Source: Aspidiotus rigidus
Lineage: Eukaryota; Arthropoda; Insecta; Hemiptera; Diaspididae
DNA: 64,000 nucleotides
Assembly: GCA_035079385.1 (NCBI GenBank)
Contig: JAVHKY010000077.1
Span: 62,001 to 126,000, forward strand
Direction: 5' to 3'
Both the position numbers and the translations under genes were made by a program. This document shows positions 1-11,607 of the stretch, piece by piece. The notes under the pieces were generated by a model. It was not told where the DNA came from, ran no database searches, and was given only the letters and a program-made list of their open reading frames with translations. Position 1 is the stretch's first letter, and the number at the start of each line of letters is the position of its first letter.

Positions 1-120
1 TCAGCACCAAAACTATCTGAATATATAAAAAAAAATATAGCACATCCTTTTATCTTCAATATCGAAAACCCTTTTTTACAGACTAGTTGCTCTATCCTGA
101 AAGCTGAATAGCTCATTTGA

Positions 121-515
121 TAGAAAATTCAACGAAGGACAACTTTTATTTGAAACATTTTCTCATAAAATTGCAAATTTGTGAGATATATGGGAAACTG
201 ATTTTGGTCCTCTTTTGAACGGCCTTTTAAGGCTTTGCCGGGGCACTAATTGACCTAGGCTGAACATTGAATACGTTACTTGGTAGGAAATTTAACGAGG
301 AATAACTTTTGTTTGAAACATTTTTTAATAAAATTTCAATTTCGTGAGATATATGGAAAAACTGATTTTGGGACTCTTTTGAACGCCCTTTGCAAAGGCA
401 CTAATTGGCATAGGCTGAAAGTTGAATACGTTACGTATTTGGGAGGAAATTCAACGAGGAACAACTTTTGTTTGAAACATTTTTAAATAAAATTTCAATT
501 TCATGCGATATAGGC
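121..515. repeat. Tandem ~155-bp repeat, three units
   Basis: Three successive units begin near 126, 289 and 441. Each carries the words 'ttaacgaggaa', 'gtttgaaacat' and 'aaaatttcaattt', followed by a gtgagatata-like stretch. The same family recurs in both orientations at 22800-23480. Short in-frame stretches here only reflect the repeat and show no protein similarity. The function is unknown; it resembles a satellite or an array of a non-autonomous element. Confidence 0.75.
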
Positions 516-665
516 GAAAAACTCATTTTTGGGGGGTTCAAACCCCTATTAAAAAGAAGCTCCTGGGGGAAAACGCTGGATTTTTAGTATGTTCTTCAGG
601 ACCACATCCTGAACCATTTTCAGCAAAGAAACGTTTGCACCAGCAAATGGTTTTCTTTTTTTTTC
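516..665 (+). repeat. Dispersed repeat with inner GGGTT palindrome
   Basis: This block follows the ~155-bp units. It contains 'ggggttcaaacccct', then a segment around 'gctcctgggggaaaacgc' and 'aaagaaacgtttgc'. Homologous blocks lie at 23480-23615 (same orientation, after the same ~155-bp units) and at 21925-22065 (reverse). The constant order suggests that it belongs to one larger element together with the ~155-bp units. Confidence 0.6.
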
Positions 666-762
666 TTCTTTGCCTACCTACACTATTTCCAGACTACAAC
701 AAAGGCTAAGAAAATAAGAAAGGTATTCTTAAGGATATTTGCACAAATAACATTTTAACAGT

Positions 763-905
763 GGTAGGGTTGTAAAAATCTGGTCTGAAACCTAACGGGC
801 GAAGGGTCCGATCCAATTGGAGGGAGAACTTCCCCAAGAAAGAGAGACTGATTCAACGCATACGACGATCAAGGATCGTGTCTCGGTGGAGGGAGGTGGT
901 GGAAC
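763..905 (-). mobile_element. Inverted internal fragment of a Penelope-like element
   Basis: This stretch is the reverse complement of the PLE segment at about 1850-2005, which encodes the linker between the reverse transcriptase and the GIY-YIG domain. It joins the forward copy PLE-A directly. Inverted partial copies at the 5' side are a known feature of Penelope elements. The two arms would let this copy fold back on itself. Confidence 0.7.
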
Positions 906-2480
906 CAAGAATGCTTCACAAATGTGAGGCTATTATCAAAACTCCAGCTATGAAAAAAGCCCTACTTGTTCCTAACCTCACACCCCCCTCCCTCCTTTAC
1001 GGGTTGCCTAAAGTGCATAAGAATAATATCCCGATGCGACCCGTGGTCTCTCTCCTACCTACCTCCTTGCTAAATTCCTGGACCGATGGTTCAAACATTG
1101 CATTGATTTTGAATCTCCTCATTCGATCTCGAACTCGGACCGACGTCCTGAAAGGTGTAAGACTTCCCCCGGACATGACCATCTACTCGTTCGATGTTTT
1201 TGGTCTGTTCCCTAATATTTTTAAGGCTGCTACCATTCAGTGTATGGGTGAGCTACTTGTCCAGGCCAACATTGCTGACAATGAACTTCGGTAATTTTTC
1301 GATCTCTTGGAAATTTATTGAGTTCCCCGATGAAGTAGGAATCCCTATTGGATCACCTTTAGGCTCTCTTATCTCCAAAATTTTCATGTCCAAGTTTGAA
1401 CTTGACCTCTTTTCCTCGAACCAGGTGTTACTTAATCATATTTACTATTGGCACATGTGCGCTGATTACATTCTATGCACGTGGACTGGTCCCCCAGATC
1501 TCCTTGGTGAGTTTCTGAGATTTCTCAATTTCTGGTACCCTTCCATAAAATTTACTTTGGAAATAGGGGGAAATAACTTTTTGGATTTATCGATCTCTGT
1601 AATAGACGTTATCCACAAGTTTGGAATTTACAGGAAAGATACTACGACCGATGTTTTAGTCCACGGTGGTTCGTTCAGTCCTGTTCCTCACAAGATGGCT
1701 GCTTTTCACAGCCTAGTTCACAGACTGACTCGTATTCCTTTGAGTCAGCCTGCCTTCAAGAAAGAGTTAATAACAATAAAACACCTGGCCAGAGTGAATG
1801 GGGTCAATGTCGACGTTGACGTGATGGTTCGGAGGTAACTTACCAGGAGCATTCTCGATTCCACCACCTCCTTCTCCCGAGATACGATCCTTGATCATCG
1901 TATGCGTTGGATCAATCTCCATTCCCTGGGAAAGTTCCCTCTACAATTGGGTCGGGCCCTCTGCCTGTTTGGTTTCAGACCAGCTTTTTACAACCCTATC
2001 ACTGTTAAAGGGTTGTTTGTGAGGTTGATGAAAGGAGACGAGTTTATAAGATGGAATGCAGGGATTGTAGAGACTTCTACATAGGTGAGACCAGCCGCCA
2101 GATAAAGGTGAGAGTGGCTGAGCAGTTGAAGTCTTGGAATGAGGGGCACTCGGGGCAGTCAGCTTTTGCTGATCATTTAATAAACAGCGGCCACAGTTTT
2201 CGTGAGAGATCGGAATGGTTCCTCCATAAGGAGAATTCCTACCGTAAACGTATCGCCCTCGAGCACATAGAGATAATGCGTCACCTCAACATTGATGATA
2301 TTACTGTACTCAACTCCTACATTCCGTAAGATGGCCTGATCGAACTTGTTTATGTTTCACGCCGCGACTTCTCGTTCGGCCAATCTCAATATCTTGTTTC
2401 TCTCCTCCGTCTTGTCAGTTACTTGCAGATGGCTTATTAACCGATAATGCTCGACGTTTTGATTCTCCTGCGGTTTTTGT
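906..2480 (+). pseudogene. PLE-A: broken Penelope-like element (RT + GIY-YIG)
   Basis: Penelope-like retroelements encode a reverse transcriptase fused to a C-terminal GIY-YIG endonuclease. In this copy the open stretches lie in several frames: 906-1294 (finger region, [10 protein letters not shown] and PMRPVVS), 1290-1838 (GIPIGSPLGSL, palm and thumb), 1902-2084 (linker) and 2051-2329 (endonuclease, FYIGETSR then NSYRKRIALEHIE). Frameshifts and stops separate them. Near 1459-1470 the catalytic YVDD box reads as CADY-like residues, so the polymerase would be dead even without the frameshifts. It matches PLE-B and PLE-D closely and lacks the N-terminal DKG region. It is a non-functional 5'-truncated copy. 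Confidence 0.9.
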
Positions 2481-2590
2481 ATCGTTTTCTCTCCCTTTTG
2501 AGTATTCTCTTTTTTTTTTTCGCTATTATGGATAACCGTAACTTGGAAAAACGTATTCGTATACTTCTCCACCTTATACTTGTGATTTGT
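2421..2590 (+). mobile_element. PLE-A pseudo-LTR running into the head of a tandem copy
   Basis: After the endonuclease the sequence holds the family's pseudo-LTR. A decayed hammerhead-like core lies at 2421-2453 (cttattaacc then gataatgctc, where other copies have gaaagcgctc), followed by 'ctgcggtttttg' and a T-rich run. A coding start of the form ATGGATAACC then follows near 2528. The same ATGGATA head occurs at 34470 (+), 5503-5531 (-) and near 56640 (-). LTR followed by head implies the remains of a tandem (head-to-tail) PLE arrangement. Confidence 0.6.
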
Positions 2591-2804
2591 TTATAAATTT
2601 GTAAAAGAAAATCCGTTGCCACCGTCTGATGTTTCCGATCATTTCCCTCCTCCCTACTCTTGATTATTTCGAAGTCTCCTTGAGATGCGCACGTCCCAGT
2701 TACGTTCATTGAAGAATTTATAAAACTTCTCTCCAACTTCTGTCAATTTCAACACATCTATGAATTCCCTCTGATATTCGTGTCCCTATCGCCCCTCCGT
2801 CCCG

Positions 2805-3040
2805 CCGATCCTGTTCGCATTCCGATCAAGGGTGGGATGACCGACCATAGTACACCTTATTTGAGTGTGAGGCGTACTGGAAGAACGGGGCGAACTTGGT
2901 CGGTCGCTGCAAGAAATTGGGGGCAATGAAGCGCTTGCTCCGAGTAGCCTGGTAGCCATCATAGTTCCGAAGAAGCATGGAGCCAACGTCTGCATTTACA
3001 GTCACAGTCATGAAGAAGAATATGGACACGTAGCAGAATA
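2805..3040 (+). pseudogene. LINE C-terminal remnant (zinc-knuckle region)
   Basis: In one frame this stretch reads through YTLFECEAYW, resembling the xHTLFECxxW end of R1/Loa/I-type LINE open reading frame 2. It then passes through a basic stretch and meets stops within 80 codons. No reverse transcriptase is attached. The neighbourhood is the 3' flank of PLE-A. The call rests on one short motif and could be chance. Confidence 0.35.
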
Positions 3041-3067
3041 GGCAAGTGCAGAGCCACGCTATCTCTA

Positions 3068-3102
3068 ATGTGTGTGTGCGTGCGTGTGTGTGTGTGTGTG
3101 TT
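3068..3102 (+). repeat. (TG)n microsatellite
   Basis: An almost pure TG/CG dinucleotide run of about 35 bp. It lies in an otherwise gene-free stretch from 3041 to 5253. In that stretch I see only AT-rich DNA, short homopolymers, an (AAT)n run near 4799-4815 and no supportable gene. Confidence 0.9.
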
Positions 3103-5253
3103 AGTTTGCGTGCCTAGGGTAATGAAACTTGTCGATTGTCAAGAAGAGGGCGAAGGTTGTTCCAATACCGAACTTCTACTCGAAAGGATCGGTACCGGGG
3201 TTGGAGGAAACAAGAATTAATGTATACGCAACTTGGGGGTGGGCGGCTGCAAGTCCAAGCAATTCTCTCTTATACAAGGCCGGAAAATCATAATGTTTTT
3301 ATAAGCTTGAAATCAACATCTTGCTTGATGCCTTCCCAAGTCGATTTGTAGTTCTATGGTAGTGAGTGTATGCAGGTCGACCTAATGGACGTCGGTCTGA
3401 AGTTGATTCTGAGTCGTTTTCTCTAAATTCTCTTGTTGAGCTGAAAATCGGTCACAGTTGATTTTCAGTTTACTAGAAATGTATGCCCATCGACTTTAAA
3501 TCGTCCTCAAATCAACGTCCATTTGGAGTCAGTGTACAGTCATCCGGTCAAGCGTAAATTATCACTCATTACGGTTTTGTTGACATGGTCTTTTGCCCCT
3601 TTTCCAGTCAATCGCAGAATCCTGAATTTCCGGAGACGCACAGACAATAAGAGTGCGTGATAAGTTTGGAGAGCCGTTGAGCTTTTTACATATTCTGCAG
3701 AAATTCGATTCAGCACGACCCTCCGTTGCACAAGTCCCAATTTTCGAATACGATCTCTGACCCTTCAGAAAGTCTGTTCTTTGAATTCGAGCGCGACTTT
3801 CAACATTTTCAAATATCTTGAACGGGAACCCATATTTCTTTTTTCATTGTCGAAACCTCTTTCGAATGCTTTGTACGACATGAGGTTCTTAATTCTTTTC
3901 AGCAAACTTTAATACGTCGGAAATATATTAATAGGTTTACCTAAGCATAAACTTATTCAATTTAATCATGAATAGTCGCGTCATTTCAGTTAGAAATAAA
4001 CGTTATTATCATCATTTTTATAATGTTTCTTCGTCGCTTATTAAATTCCGGACACTCATCGATAAAAATAATATTTTGCAGATTCCATTCTGTTTGGTAT
4101 TTTGTCACGCTTTAGTATAGTGCAATTTAATACATCAAAAATAGCTCTGGTTTTTACGACAGAAATCTTTGTACAAGTGAAGAATATCTGATTGTAGAAT
4201 TGAAGAGATTCCGGTATTCAAAAATCAATCGAGTATATTAGTGTGTTTTTTTTTTTAATAATATCCTTGTAATTAATGGTCCGGAATTTAAGTTTTTTCC
4301 ACGCATAAAACAAAAGAGGAGAAGTAAATACAGAAGGAAGAGAGAAGAGCCTATAAGATACATGATAAGAGAAATGGAAATTTTTTCCTCGAAATGGTTC
4401 AATAGTCCTTTCCGATACCACCTAATATCTCATTGCATTGAAAGTATTACAATCAGATGCCGCCGCGCTGAATAGGCCAACAGAATATATATTTACTATT
4501 ACGACGATCAACGAGAGTAAGAGAAGAAAGAAGCGGAACGGTTCCATTGGCCTCGTTTTCCAGTAGCTAACATATATTTACCATAAAAAGAAAACTATCT
4601 ACTATTTTTTGTTTTGAATGACTTCTTTTTTTTTCAAAATTGCTACTTCACTCTCGCTCGTCGTATGGCTCTAATAATTTTTGTCTTTCACCGTTCAAAA
4701 GTAGAAATAAGTGATGAAGCTTCGAACTATAGGCTGGATCAAGAAACAGTATTCCTGAACATTTCTTACGAATAAGTAAACAATTTTGAATTAAGAAACA
4801 ATAATAATAATAATAAAATAACATTTGATTTCGTCGTGGGATTGCAAAAAAAAAAAATCTATTTGTAGCTCTTTAATTTTAAATTTATAGGTGCCAAAGA
4901 CGAGCGGACCCTGAAGTTTACCACAAATAAAAAAATTGAAAGCTATCTCCTGCTCATAACACGCTCCGGCCTCATGAAAATTACTCGCACTAATGAATAT
5001 TTATTGACAGAAATGTCTCAAATTCGATGAATGCCAGGACTCGAATGTTTGTTTTTCATCCAAAGCCTTCGTTTCTTCTTCAACAATCAAACTCGAAGCG
5101 TAACAACGCATCACAAATTCAGTAATCTTACATAGCAAAAGGGCTTACACAACACTGACGCGTTCAATGTTCATATTACATACTGTCACCCTACATGATT
5201 GTGTAGGTATTTGTTCGTTTTATTGCGTAATAATTTCACGGAATATTAATTAC

Positions 5254-5423
5254 CTTGTACGGCTGGCGGAGACACTGATACATTCCCGATAACCTGAGCC
5301 AAATTTTTACCGTTTTCAATAACATCGTACACGTTTCCTGAGAGCTCGTTGCCTACTGGTACATTTTCTCCAGTATGTAGCGCTGCGAACTGTACATCTT
5401 CGGCGACATCGAAAGAGCCGTTT
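5254..5423 (-). CDS. Candidate internal exon of a host gene
   Basis: On the minus strand a 170-bp open segment is bounded by good splice signals. Upstream is a pyrimidine-rich tract ending in ttgttgcag (AG at 5424-5425). Downstream is AAG|GTAATT (GT at 5252-5253). It begins and ends in the same phase (one base + 56 codons + one base). The peptide contains NGSFDVAEDVQFAAL, GNELSGNVYDVIENG and VIGNVSVSPPAV, a composition typical of a structured or secreted protein. I do not recognise the family. The flanks are not repeats, unlike most of the window. No partner exon was found, so this remains a prediction. Confidence 0.4.
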
Positions 5424-5502
5424 CTGCAACAAAAGCATTTCAGCAATGAGACACGTATTTGGGTAACTTAACGAGAAAGTTTCTCTCAAACCATTTTGAG
5501 AG

Positions 5503-5531
5503 ATTGTGATTAAACGAATCCGTTCCTTCAA
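5503..5531 (-). mobile_element. Inverted PLE head at the 5' edge of PLE-B
   Basis: The minus strand reads aacttgaaggaacggattcg, the same coding head seen at 34485-34505 (+). It joins the forward DKG region of PLE-B within a few bases. The inverted-head arrangement also occurs at PLE-D, PLE-E and PLE-F. Confidence 0.65.
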
Positions 5532-5532
5532 G

Positions 5533-7330
5533 TTTGATCTTCACTAATGCTGACAAGGGCAACGCTGTTGTAGTGATGGAGAGATCGGCCTATTCTTCTA
5601 AGGTCCATGAAGTCCTACAGCAGTGTGGTGCTAAAGAGAGTGAGGATTTCAGCTTTCCCAAGCACGTCAAAGAAGTTAGGAGTGTCATCAACAGGAGTGA
5701 GGCTGTTATCAAAACTCATGCTTTGAAAAAAGCCCTCCTTGTTCCTAACCCCACCCCCCCTCCTGTACGGGCTGCCTCAAGTGCATAAGAACAATACCCC
5801 GATGCGACCCGTTGTTTCTTTCGTCTCCTCTCCTACCTACATCCTTGCCAAATTCCCTGACCGTTGGTTCAAAAATCGAGTTGATTTTGAATCCCCTCAT
5901 TCGGTCTCGAATTCGGCCTCTTTAACTGACGTCCTCAAGGATGTAAGTCTTCCCCCGAGAACGATCATCTGCTCGTTTGATGTAGTTGGTTTGTTCCCGA
6001 ATATTCCTAAGGCTGCTACTATCCAGCGTATGGGTGAGCTACTCGTCAAAGCCAACATTCCCCATAATGAGCTTCACGAATTCTTCGATCTTCTAAATAC
6101 TTGCTGGCTCCCCCAACTACTGTAAATTTGAAGGGAAATTTTTCGAGTTCCCTGACGAAGTAGGGATCTCCATTGGATCACCACTAGGCTCTCTCATACC
6201 CGAAATTTTCATGTCTAAGTTTGAACTTGACCTCTTTTCCTCGAACCAGGTGTTACTTAATCATATTTATTATTGGCACAGGTACGTTGATGACGTTCTA
6301 TGCACCTGGACTGGTCACCCAGATCTCCTTGCTGAGGTTCTGAGGTATCTCAATTCCTGGTACCCTTCCATCAAATTTACGTTGGAAATAGGGGTATTTT
6401 CCATTAACTTTTTGCATTTATCGATCTCTATAATAGACGGTATCCATAAGTTTGGAATTTACAGGAAAGATACTACGACCGATGTTTAGTCCACGGTGGT
6501 TCGTTCGGTCCTGGTTCTCACAAGATGGCTGCTTTTCATAGCCTAGTTCACAGACTGACTCGTATTCCTTTGAGTCAGTCTGCCTTCAAGAAAGAGAGTG
6601 AATGGGGTCAATGTCGATGTTGACGTGATGGTTCGGAGGAAAGTTACGAAGAGCCTCCTGGATTCCACCACCTCCCTCCCCCGAGACACGATCGGTGATC
6701 GCCGTTTGCGTTGGATCAGTCTCCCTTTCCTGGGGAAGTTCTCCCTGCAATTGGGTCGGGCCCTTCGCCCGTTTGGCTTCAGACCCGCGTTTTACAACCC
6801 TACCACAGTCAAGAGGTTGTTTGTGAGACTGAAGGACCCCATACCTGTTGATGAGAGGAGTGGTGTTTACAAGTTGGAATGTGGGGATTGTGGAGGCTTT
6901 TATATTGGTGAGACCAGCCGCCAAATGAAAGTTAGGGTAGCTGAGCACCTGAAGTCTTGGAAGAAGGGACACTTAGGGGAGTCAGCTTTCGCCGATCACT
7001 TAATAAACAGTGGCCACAGCTTCCGCGAGGGATCCGAAAAGCTCAGTCATAAGGAGAATTCCTACCGTAAGCGTATCGCCCTCGAGAATATAGAGATAAT
7101 TCGTCATCTCAAGACTGACGGTATCACTGTACTCAATTCGTACATTCCGAAAGATGGCCTGATCGAACTGGTTTATGACTCACACCGTGATTTCTCGTTT
7201 GGACGATCTTAATACCTCGTTCTTCTCTTTTGTTCGTCAGTTGCTTTCATTTCAGGCTTGAAGATGGTTATTTAACCGAAAGCGCTCGTCGTCTTTTATT
7301 TTTCTGCGGTTTGCATGTTTTACTCCACGT
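5533..7330 (+). pseudogene. PLE-B: Penelope-like element, frameshifted
   Basis: The copy begins with the DKG motif characteristic of PLE reverse transcriptases (NADKGNAVVVM, 5545-5580). It continues through [15 protein letters not shown] and SFDVVGLFPNIP. The catalytic RYVDDVLCTW near 6280-6310 is intact. The linker and endonuclease are uninterrupted from 6598 to 7212 (FYIGETSR, NSYRKRIALE, ending LVYDSHRDFSFGRS). Damage includes a frameshift in the C-run near 5755, another near 6115, a TAG near 6487, and a ~27-bp deletion near 6590 relative to PLE-A. The 3' pseudo-LTR ends around 7330 with a short palindrome, tactcc-acgt-cggagta. It is non-autonomous in its present state. Confidence 0.9.
7258..7287 (+). 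ncRNA. Hammerhead-like core in PLE-B pseudo-LTR
   Basis: Order: TTGAAGA (7258-7264, where a hammerhead has CUGANGA), one spacer base, stem II GGTT-ATTT-AACC (7266-7277), GAAA (7278-7281), then the palindrome AGCGCT (7281-7286) and C (7287). Hammerhead ribozymes are known in PLE pseudo-LTRs, often with a tiny stem III that works as a dimer. The first core box is decayed and there is an extra base before stem II, so activity is doubtful. Confidence 0.5.
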
Positions 7331-7935
7331 CGGAGTACCTACTCGTCTTTCACGTTTAGATTGTGATTACTCTTGAAAGATTGTCACGAAAAAATGGTAC
7401 TAAAACTCCGTAACGTGACCTCAAGACTTGAGAAAATGGGTTATTTTTGGAAAATTGAAAATTTGCAGTAACGAGGGCGAAAATTTTATTATACCTTCGT
7501 ACAGATTACACTAGCCTTTCACGGTATACTACGCTTCACAACATATGCGAGGCTCACTTTTGATGACGTCATCATGACCTTCACCTACTTGAGGGACTTA
7601 TGAAATTTTAGCCTTTGCTACTTCAGGAACGATATCCTTTACCTTCTTTATATTAGAGGCCAAACATATAGAGTTGAGTATACTAAGCTTTACTTGGTCT
7701 GACTAAGGTACTGCAGGTATGCGCAACTTGGAGCGAATAGGAGGAGCGCACGACTTCATCATTGATAAGAAGTAAATGGACGAAGTTGAGAAGTAGAATA
7801 ATTTATTGCGATTGAACTTTAAGCTTATTTTGGTCGAACAAAAAAAAATTTAAAAAAAAATCTTCTTGTTCAATCGCAAAGAATTATTTCACTTCTCAAC
7901 TTCTTACATTTCTCACTCAATGTGGAGCTATTGAA
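7331..7935. repeat. Gene-free spacer with a 38-bp inverted repeat
   Basis: No coding signal is seen. Arms at 7778-7815 and 7868-7906 (gaagttgagaagt... and its reverse complement, a few mismatches) flank an A-rich loop. One TGACGTCA lies at 7564-7571. The inverted repeat abuts the 5' edge of PLE-C and may be a degraded foldback or a PLE terminus. Confidence 0.55.
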
Positions 7936-9325
7936 AATTGCTTTTTTAACTTTCCTATCTACGTCAAAGAGGTTAGGAAAGTTGTGAACGGGAGTGAGTT
8001 TATCATAAAAAGTTCTTCGCTCAAAAAAGCCCTGCTCGTACCTAACCCTGTTCGCCCCCTCCTCTACGGGTTGCCAAAAGTTTACAAGATGAATACTCCT
8101 ATGCGGCCTGTCGTGTCCTACGTCTCCTCCCCTGACTATTTTCTGGCCAAGTTCTTGGATCGTTGGTTCAAGTCTCGAATCGAGTACGAGTCCCCCTACT
8201 CCGTTAAAAATTCGGTTTCTCTTGCCGAGAGGCTCAAAAATGTTACCTTGCCTCCGGGTACTAGCCTCTGCTCATTTGATGTAGCCGGCCTCTTTCCTAA
8301 CATACCAAAGGCCCATACTATACAGTATATGGGTAACCTACTTGTAAAGTTCAACATTCCTCATTACGAGATACAGGAATTTTTTGGCCTCCTTAATGCG
8401 TGCTGGTCCCCTAACTTCTGTAAGTTCAATGGGAAATTTTACGAGTTCCCTGAGGAGATAGCAATCCCCATCGGCTCTCCTTTGGGCTCTCTCGTTTCGG
8501 AGATATTTATGTCCAGATTTGAGGTTGACTTGTTTTCCTCTGGCCAAGTGCTACTGAGTCACATCCATTACTGGCACCGATATGTGGACGATATATTATG
8601 TGCGTGGACCGGTCCCCGAGAGCTCCTTGGTGAGTTTCTTCAGTATCTGAAAAAAATGTATCCCTCCATAAAATTCACTAAAGAAATTGGAGGTTCTTCC
8701 ATAAACTTTCTGGATCTCACTATCTCTGATAGAGATGGGGACCATGAATTTGCGATATTCAGGAAGGATACTTCGACCGATACAATTGTCCACGGATCGT
8801 CCTTCTGTCCATTTTCTCATAAGATCGCTGCCTTCAATAGTTATATTCATCGACTGACTAGCATTCCGCTAAGTCAACCAGCTTTCCAAAAGGAGCTGGC
8901 GACCATTAAGCACTTGGCCGCTGTGAATGAGGTCAACCTGGACATTGACCGTATGGTCCGTAAAAAATCTTACGAGGAAGGGCCTTGATTCTACCACTTC
9001 CCTCCCCCGCGATCTGAGTGGTAATAATAATAAGAGATTACGTTGGATCAAGCTCCCGTTTTTGGGTGAGTTTTCATCCAAGCTGGCTCGTGTCCTCCGC
9101 CCCTTTGGCTTCAGACCTGCTTTTTATAACCTCACTACTATGAAGGGTTTGTTTGTTAGGCTAAAGGACCCAATACCGCGGGGGGAGAGGAGCGGGGTGT
9201 ACAAATTGGAGTGCAAGGATTGTAACGGCGTATACATAGGCGAGACGGGTCGCCAGCTTGGAATTCGAGTAGAGGAGCACCTCAAGGCCTGGAAGAAAGG
9301 TAATTTGGGTGATTCGGCCTCCATA
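7936..9325 (+). pseudogene. PLE-C: Penelope-like element, distinct subfamily
   Basis: This is the best-preserved reverse transcriptase of the forward copies. It is open from 7984 to 8988, with [51 protein letters not shown], and the catalytic box YVDD at residues 200-203 counted from 7984. Codon positions differ throughout from PLE-A, B and D (for example NGSEFIIKSSS in place of NRSEAVIKTP), so it is a separate subfamily. A one-base frameshift in the A-run near 8965 moves the linker and endonuclease into the frame of 8927-9325. The endonuclease starts normally (GVYIGETGRQ) and is cut at about 9325, where module DNA begins. The N-terminal DKG region is missing. Confidence 0.9.
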
Positions 9326-10080
9326 AGTCCCCCTCCTATCGAATATAGCTCGAGAGTAGAAATTTTTCCAAGCTCCCCTCCTATAATACAAAGCTTAGAG
9401 AGCGGGACCTGTGACGTCATAGATGATGTCGTCGATGAGTTATTTTTTTCAAATTCCCTTCCAATTATGTATAGCTCCAAAGTACGAGGATATGACGTCA
9501 CAATCTACATCTTTCAGATCGCACGTGCCCCATATAATGTTCCCTACCACCCATTGTTAAACTCCGTTGAAGAACTCGTGCGTTTTTCCAAGTCCCCCTC
9601 CTATCATATATAGTTTGGGTGGCGGGGTCTTAATGTTACAGTTTGATGATGTCATAGCTCAATCTTATGACGTCACAATCTCATGACGTCATAGATCACT
9701 TTCTTCTAAGTTTCCCTCCCATTATATATAGCTCCAACTCCGAGCCTGCGACGTCACAATTTACATTTTTCAGATTGCACGGGCCCCATAAAACAGGTTT
9801 CCTATCCTCCCCTTCGTTCAACTCTGTTAAAAAACTCGTGCATTTTTTCCCAAGTCTCCCTCCTATCATATATAGCTCGGAGGTCTACATTTTTGTAAGT
9901 CTCACGTTTTGCCGGACGGCGCCCAGCGGCCGGCTCCCGTCATTACCCCCCCCCCCCCCCCTCCTCTTCCGATAAAAAAAGTTCCCGGTTAAAACGACTG
10001 CTTCCTTAACGATGATGAACGAAGAATGTAGGGCACTTGTTTGATGGGTCGAATTGGTTTCGGTCTTGAGAATTCAAAAA
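9326..10080 (+). repeat. Dispersed module block, TGACGTCA-rich
   Basis: An ordered set of words recurs here: 'ctcctatcatatatagctc', 'gtgacgtcacaatctgatgacgtcata', 'cagatcgcacgtgcccca', 'aactccgttaaagaacccgtg', a C-run and 'cttccttaacga'. The same words in the same order form 35441-36170, making the two blocks ~700-bp homologues. Perfect TGACGTCA octamers lie at 9412, 9493, 9668 and 9684. No protein is encoded. It is probably a non-autonomous repeat element, with ATF/CREB-type sites as a by-product or a functional part. Confidence 0.7.
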
Positions 10081-11564
10081 CTTGAAATCTTGAAGGGTCT
10101 AAATTTTTCCGAATCCCTTCTATTCATCATGGTATATATATATATATAGCTTGAAAGTTAAAATTTTCTGAATTCCTACTTTAATCATTTGAAAGTAGGA
10201 ATTTTCCCTTGCGACTCCAGGTCCCTTTCCATCATACATGATAGGAGGGGAACTTCTAAAAATTCTGACTTTCAAGCAGTATTATTAAAGGAAAGGGACT
10301 TGCAAAGAGAGAGATTTTCATAAAGAACATGTTTCATGTCTAACGGTAAACGCAGGCCACGCCTGTTTCATGATAAAATCATGGCTTGGCTCATGAATTT
10401 TTCTCACAGAGGCGTACGCACCCGTTCTCGGACTAATACAGCCATGGTGTACCCTAAGATAAGCTGTATAACTCAGAGGGGTACACTTGTTCTTGGTGTG
10501 CTGCATTTTGAGTTGTCTTGCTTACGAGGGAAGATCTCACTCGGGTTCTTTGATTAATATAGACGTGGTAAACTGTAAGTTAGCCTATCTAGCCCCTGTT
10601 CTTGGATTGATATAGGCGTAGTGTACCACAAATTGGGCTATCGAGTTCGTCCCCACGTGGATATTAGCATCAAAGTATACTAGGTCACCCGACCTAATAT
10701 GGAATCAGTCTCAGGGTCACGGTTGATGACGCCATAGTTCATTATGAAGGAAGAGAAGGAAGACAAAATTGTCAGGGCTTATACCTATCATAAAGCCAGT
10801 CTAAAATGCGTAGAAGAGAATGTAGAGTTCAAGGGGAAGCCTAGACCTAGTATACAATTAGTATAACGGAATTGGAAGCTTAGACCTAATATAAGTGTAG
10901 TATAAGAAGAGCGCACTCGCTAACGGAGAGGAGGAAATTAGACCTAAGGTCATCTGCACACCCACGCAAGCAAATTTTGGAATTCGGGTAGTTGAGAGGG
11001 GAGAGACATGAAACATGTCAAAAATTTCAACTTTCGACTCTGTGACGTCACGATCTGATGTCATCATAGGTCGGTTTTCGCTGAAAGGAGAGACGTCAAC
11101 ATTTTCGTCAAGAGTCCCCATAGAACAGGTTCCCTGGACGTTACATGGTTCCGCGACCCATGTATTTTTGATATTTTACACGTCTTTGCTGAAGCCTGCC
11201 ATCAGTTCAAAATTTTCTAAGCCCCCCTCCGTTAATGTACAAATCGTAAAAGATTGTGAAAAAGCTAAACTCACCTGATGGTATAGTAAGCGGCGGCGAA
11301 ATAAAACAGTACAGCTGCATTTACAAAAATGCTAGCTCTTAGAATCCAGTTACGCGATTTGAGCATATTAAGCTCCTAGATGTTTCCAGTTTTTTTTCTC
11401 CACGGCCTTCGGTGATTCATAGCATTTTTTAATTAATGCGTAATGGTTAATTCTTCCTGCAAAAATACAAGAATAAAAATCGTTAGTTGAATATCTAGAT
11501 GCCCGTGAAGTAATTCAATTTTATCGGTAGGTATATCCATCAATTGATGAGAAACAGCAAAGCT
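10081..11564. other. Gene-free repetitive stretch
   Basis: It holds weaker copies of module words (tatcatacatgataggagg near 10230, TGACGTCA at 11043-11050) and a 'cctagacctagtata' motif near 10841-10895. That motif also occurs in the foldback at 17.9 and 18.4 kb. I see no gene or RNA. Confidence 0.5.
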
Positions 11565-11607
11565 CCAGATTTGACGTTTCGAACGTAAGCTGAAACGTTT
11601 ATTTCTG
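11565..11607 (-). ncRNA. Degenerate hammerhead-like hairpin
   Basis: On the minus strand ccaga pairs with tctgg on the outside. Inside are an acgt-rich stem and GAAACGTC, the right half of the hammerhead core with palindromic ACGT. The CUGANGA box is not recognisable. It is probably a relic of the motif type seen intact at 38577-38611. The surrounding 11608-12189 shows no gene. Confidence 0.3.

Noticed and set aside
3540..3740. Minus-strand 66-codon frame
   Set aside because: No splice sites, domain or signal were seen; the length is expected by chance.
10318..10557. Overlapping 60-70-codon frames on both strands
   Set aside because: The sequence is repetitive, the frames lack domain features, and they are not in a context suggesting a gene.
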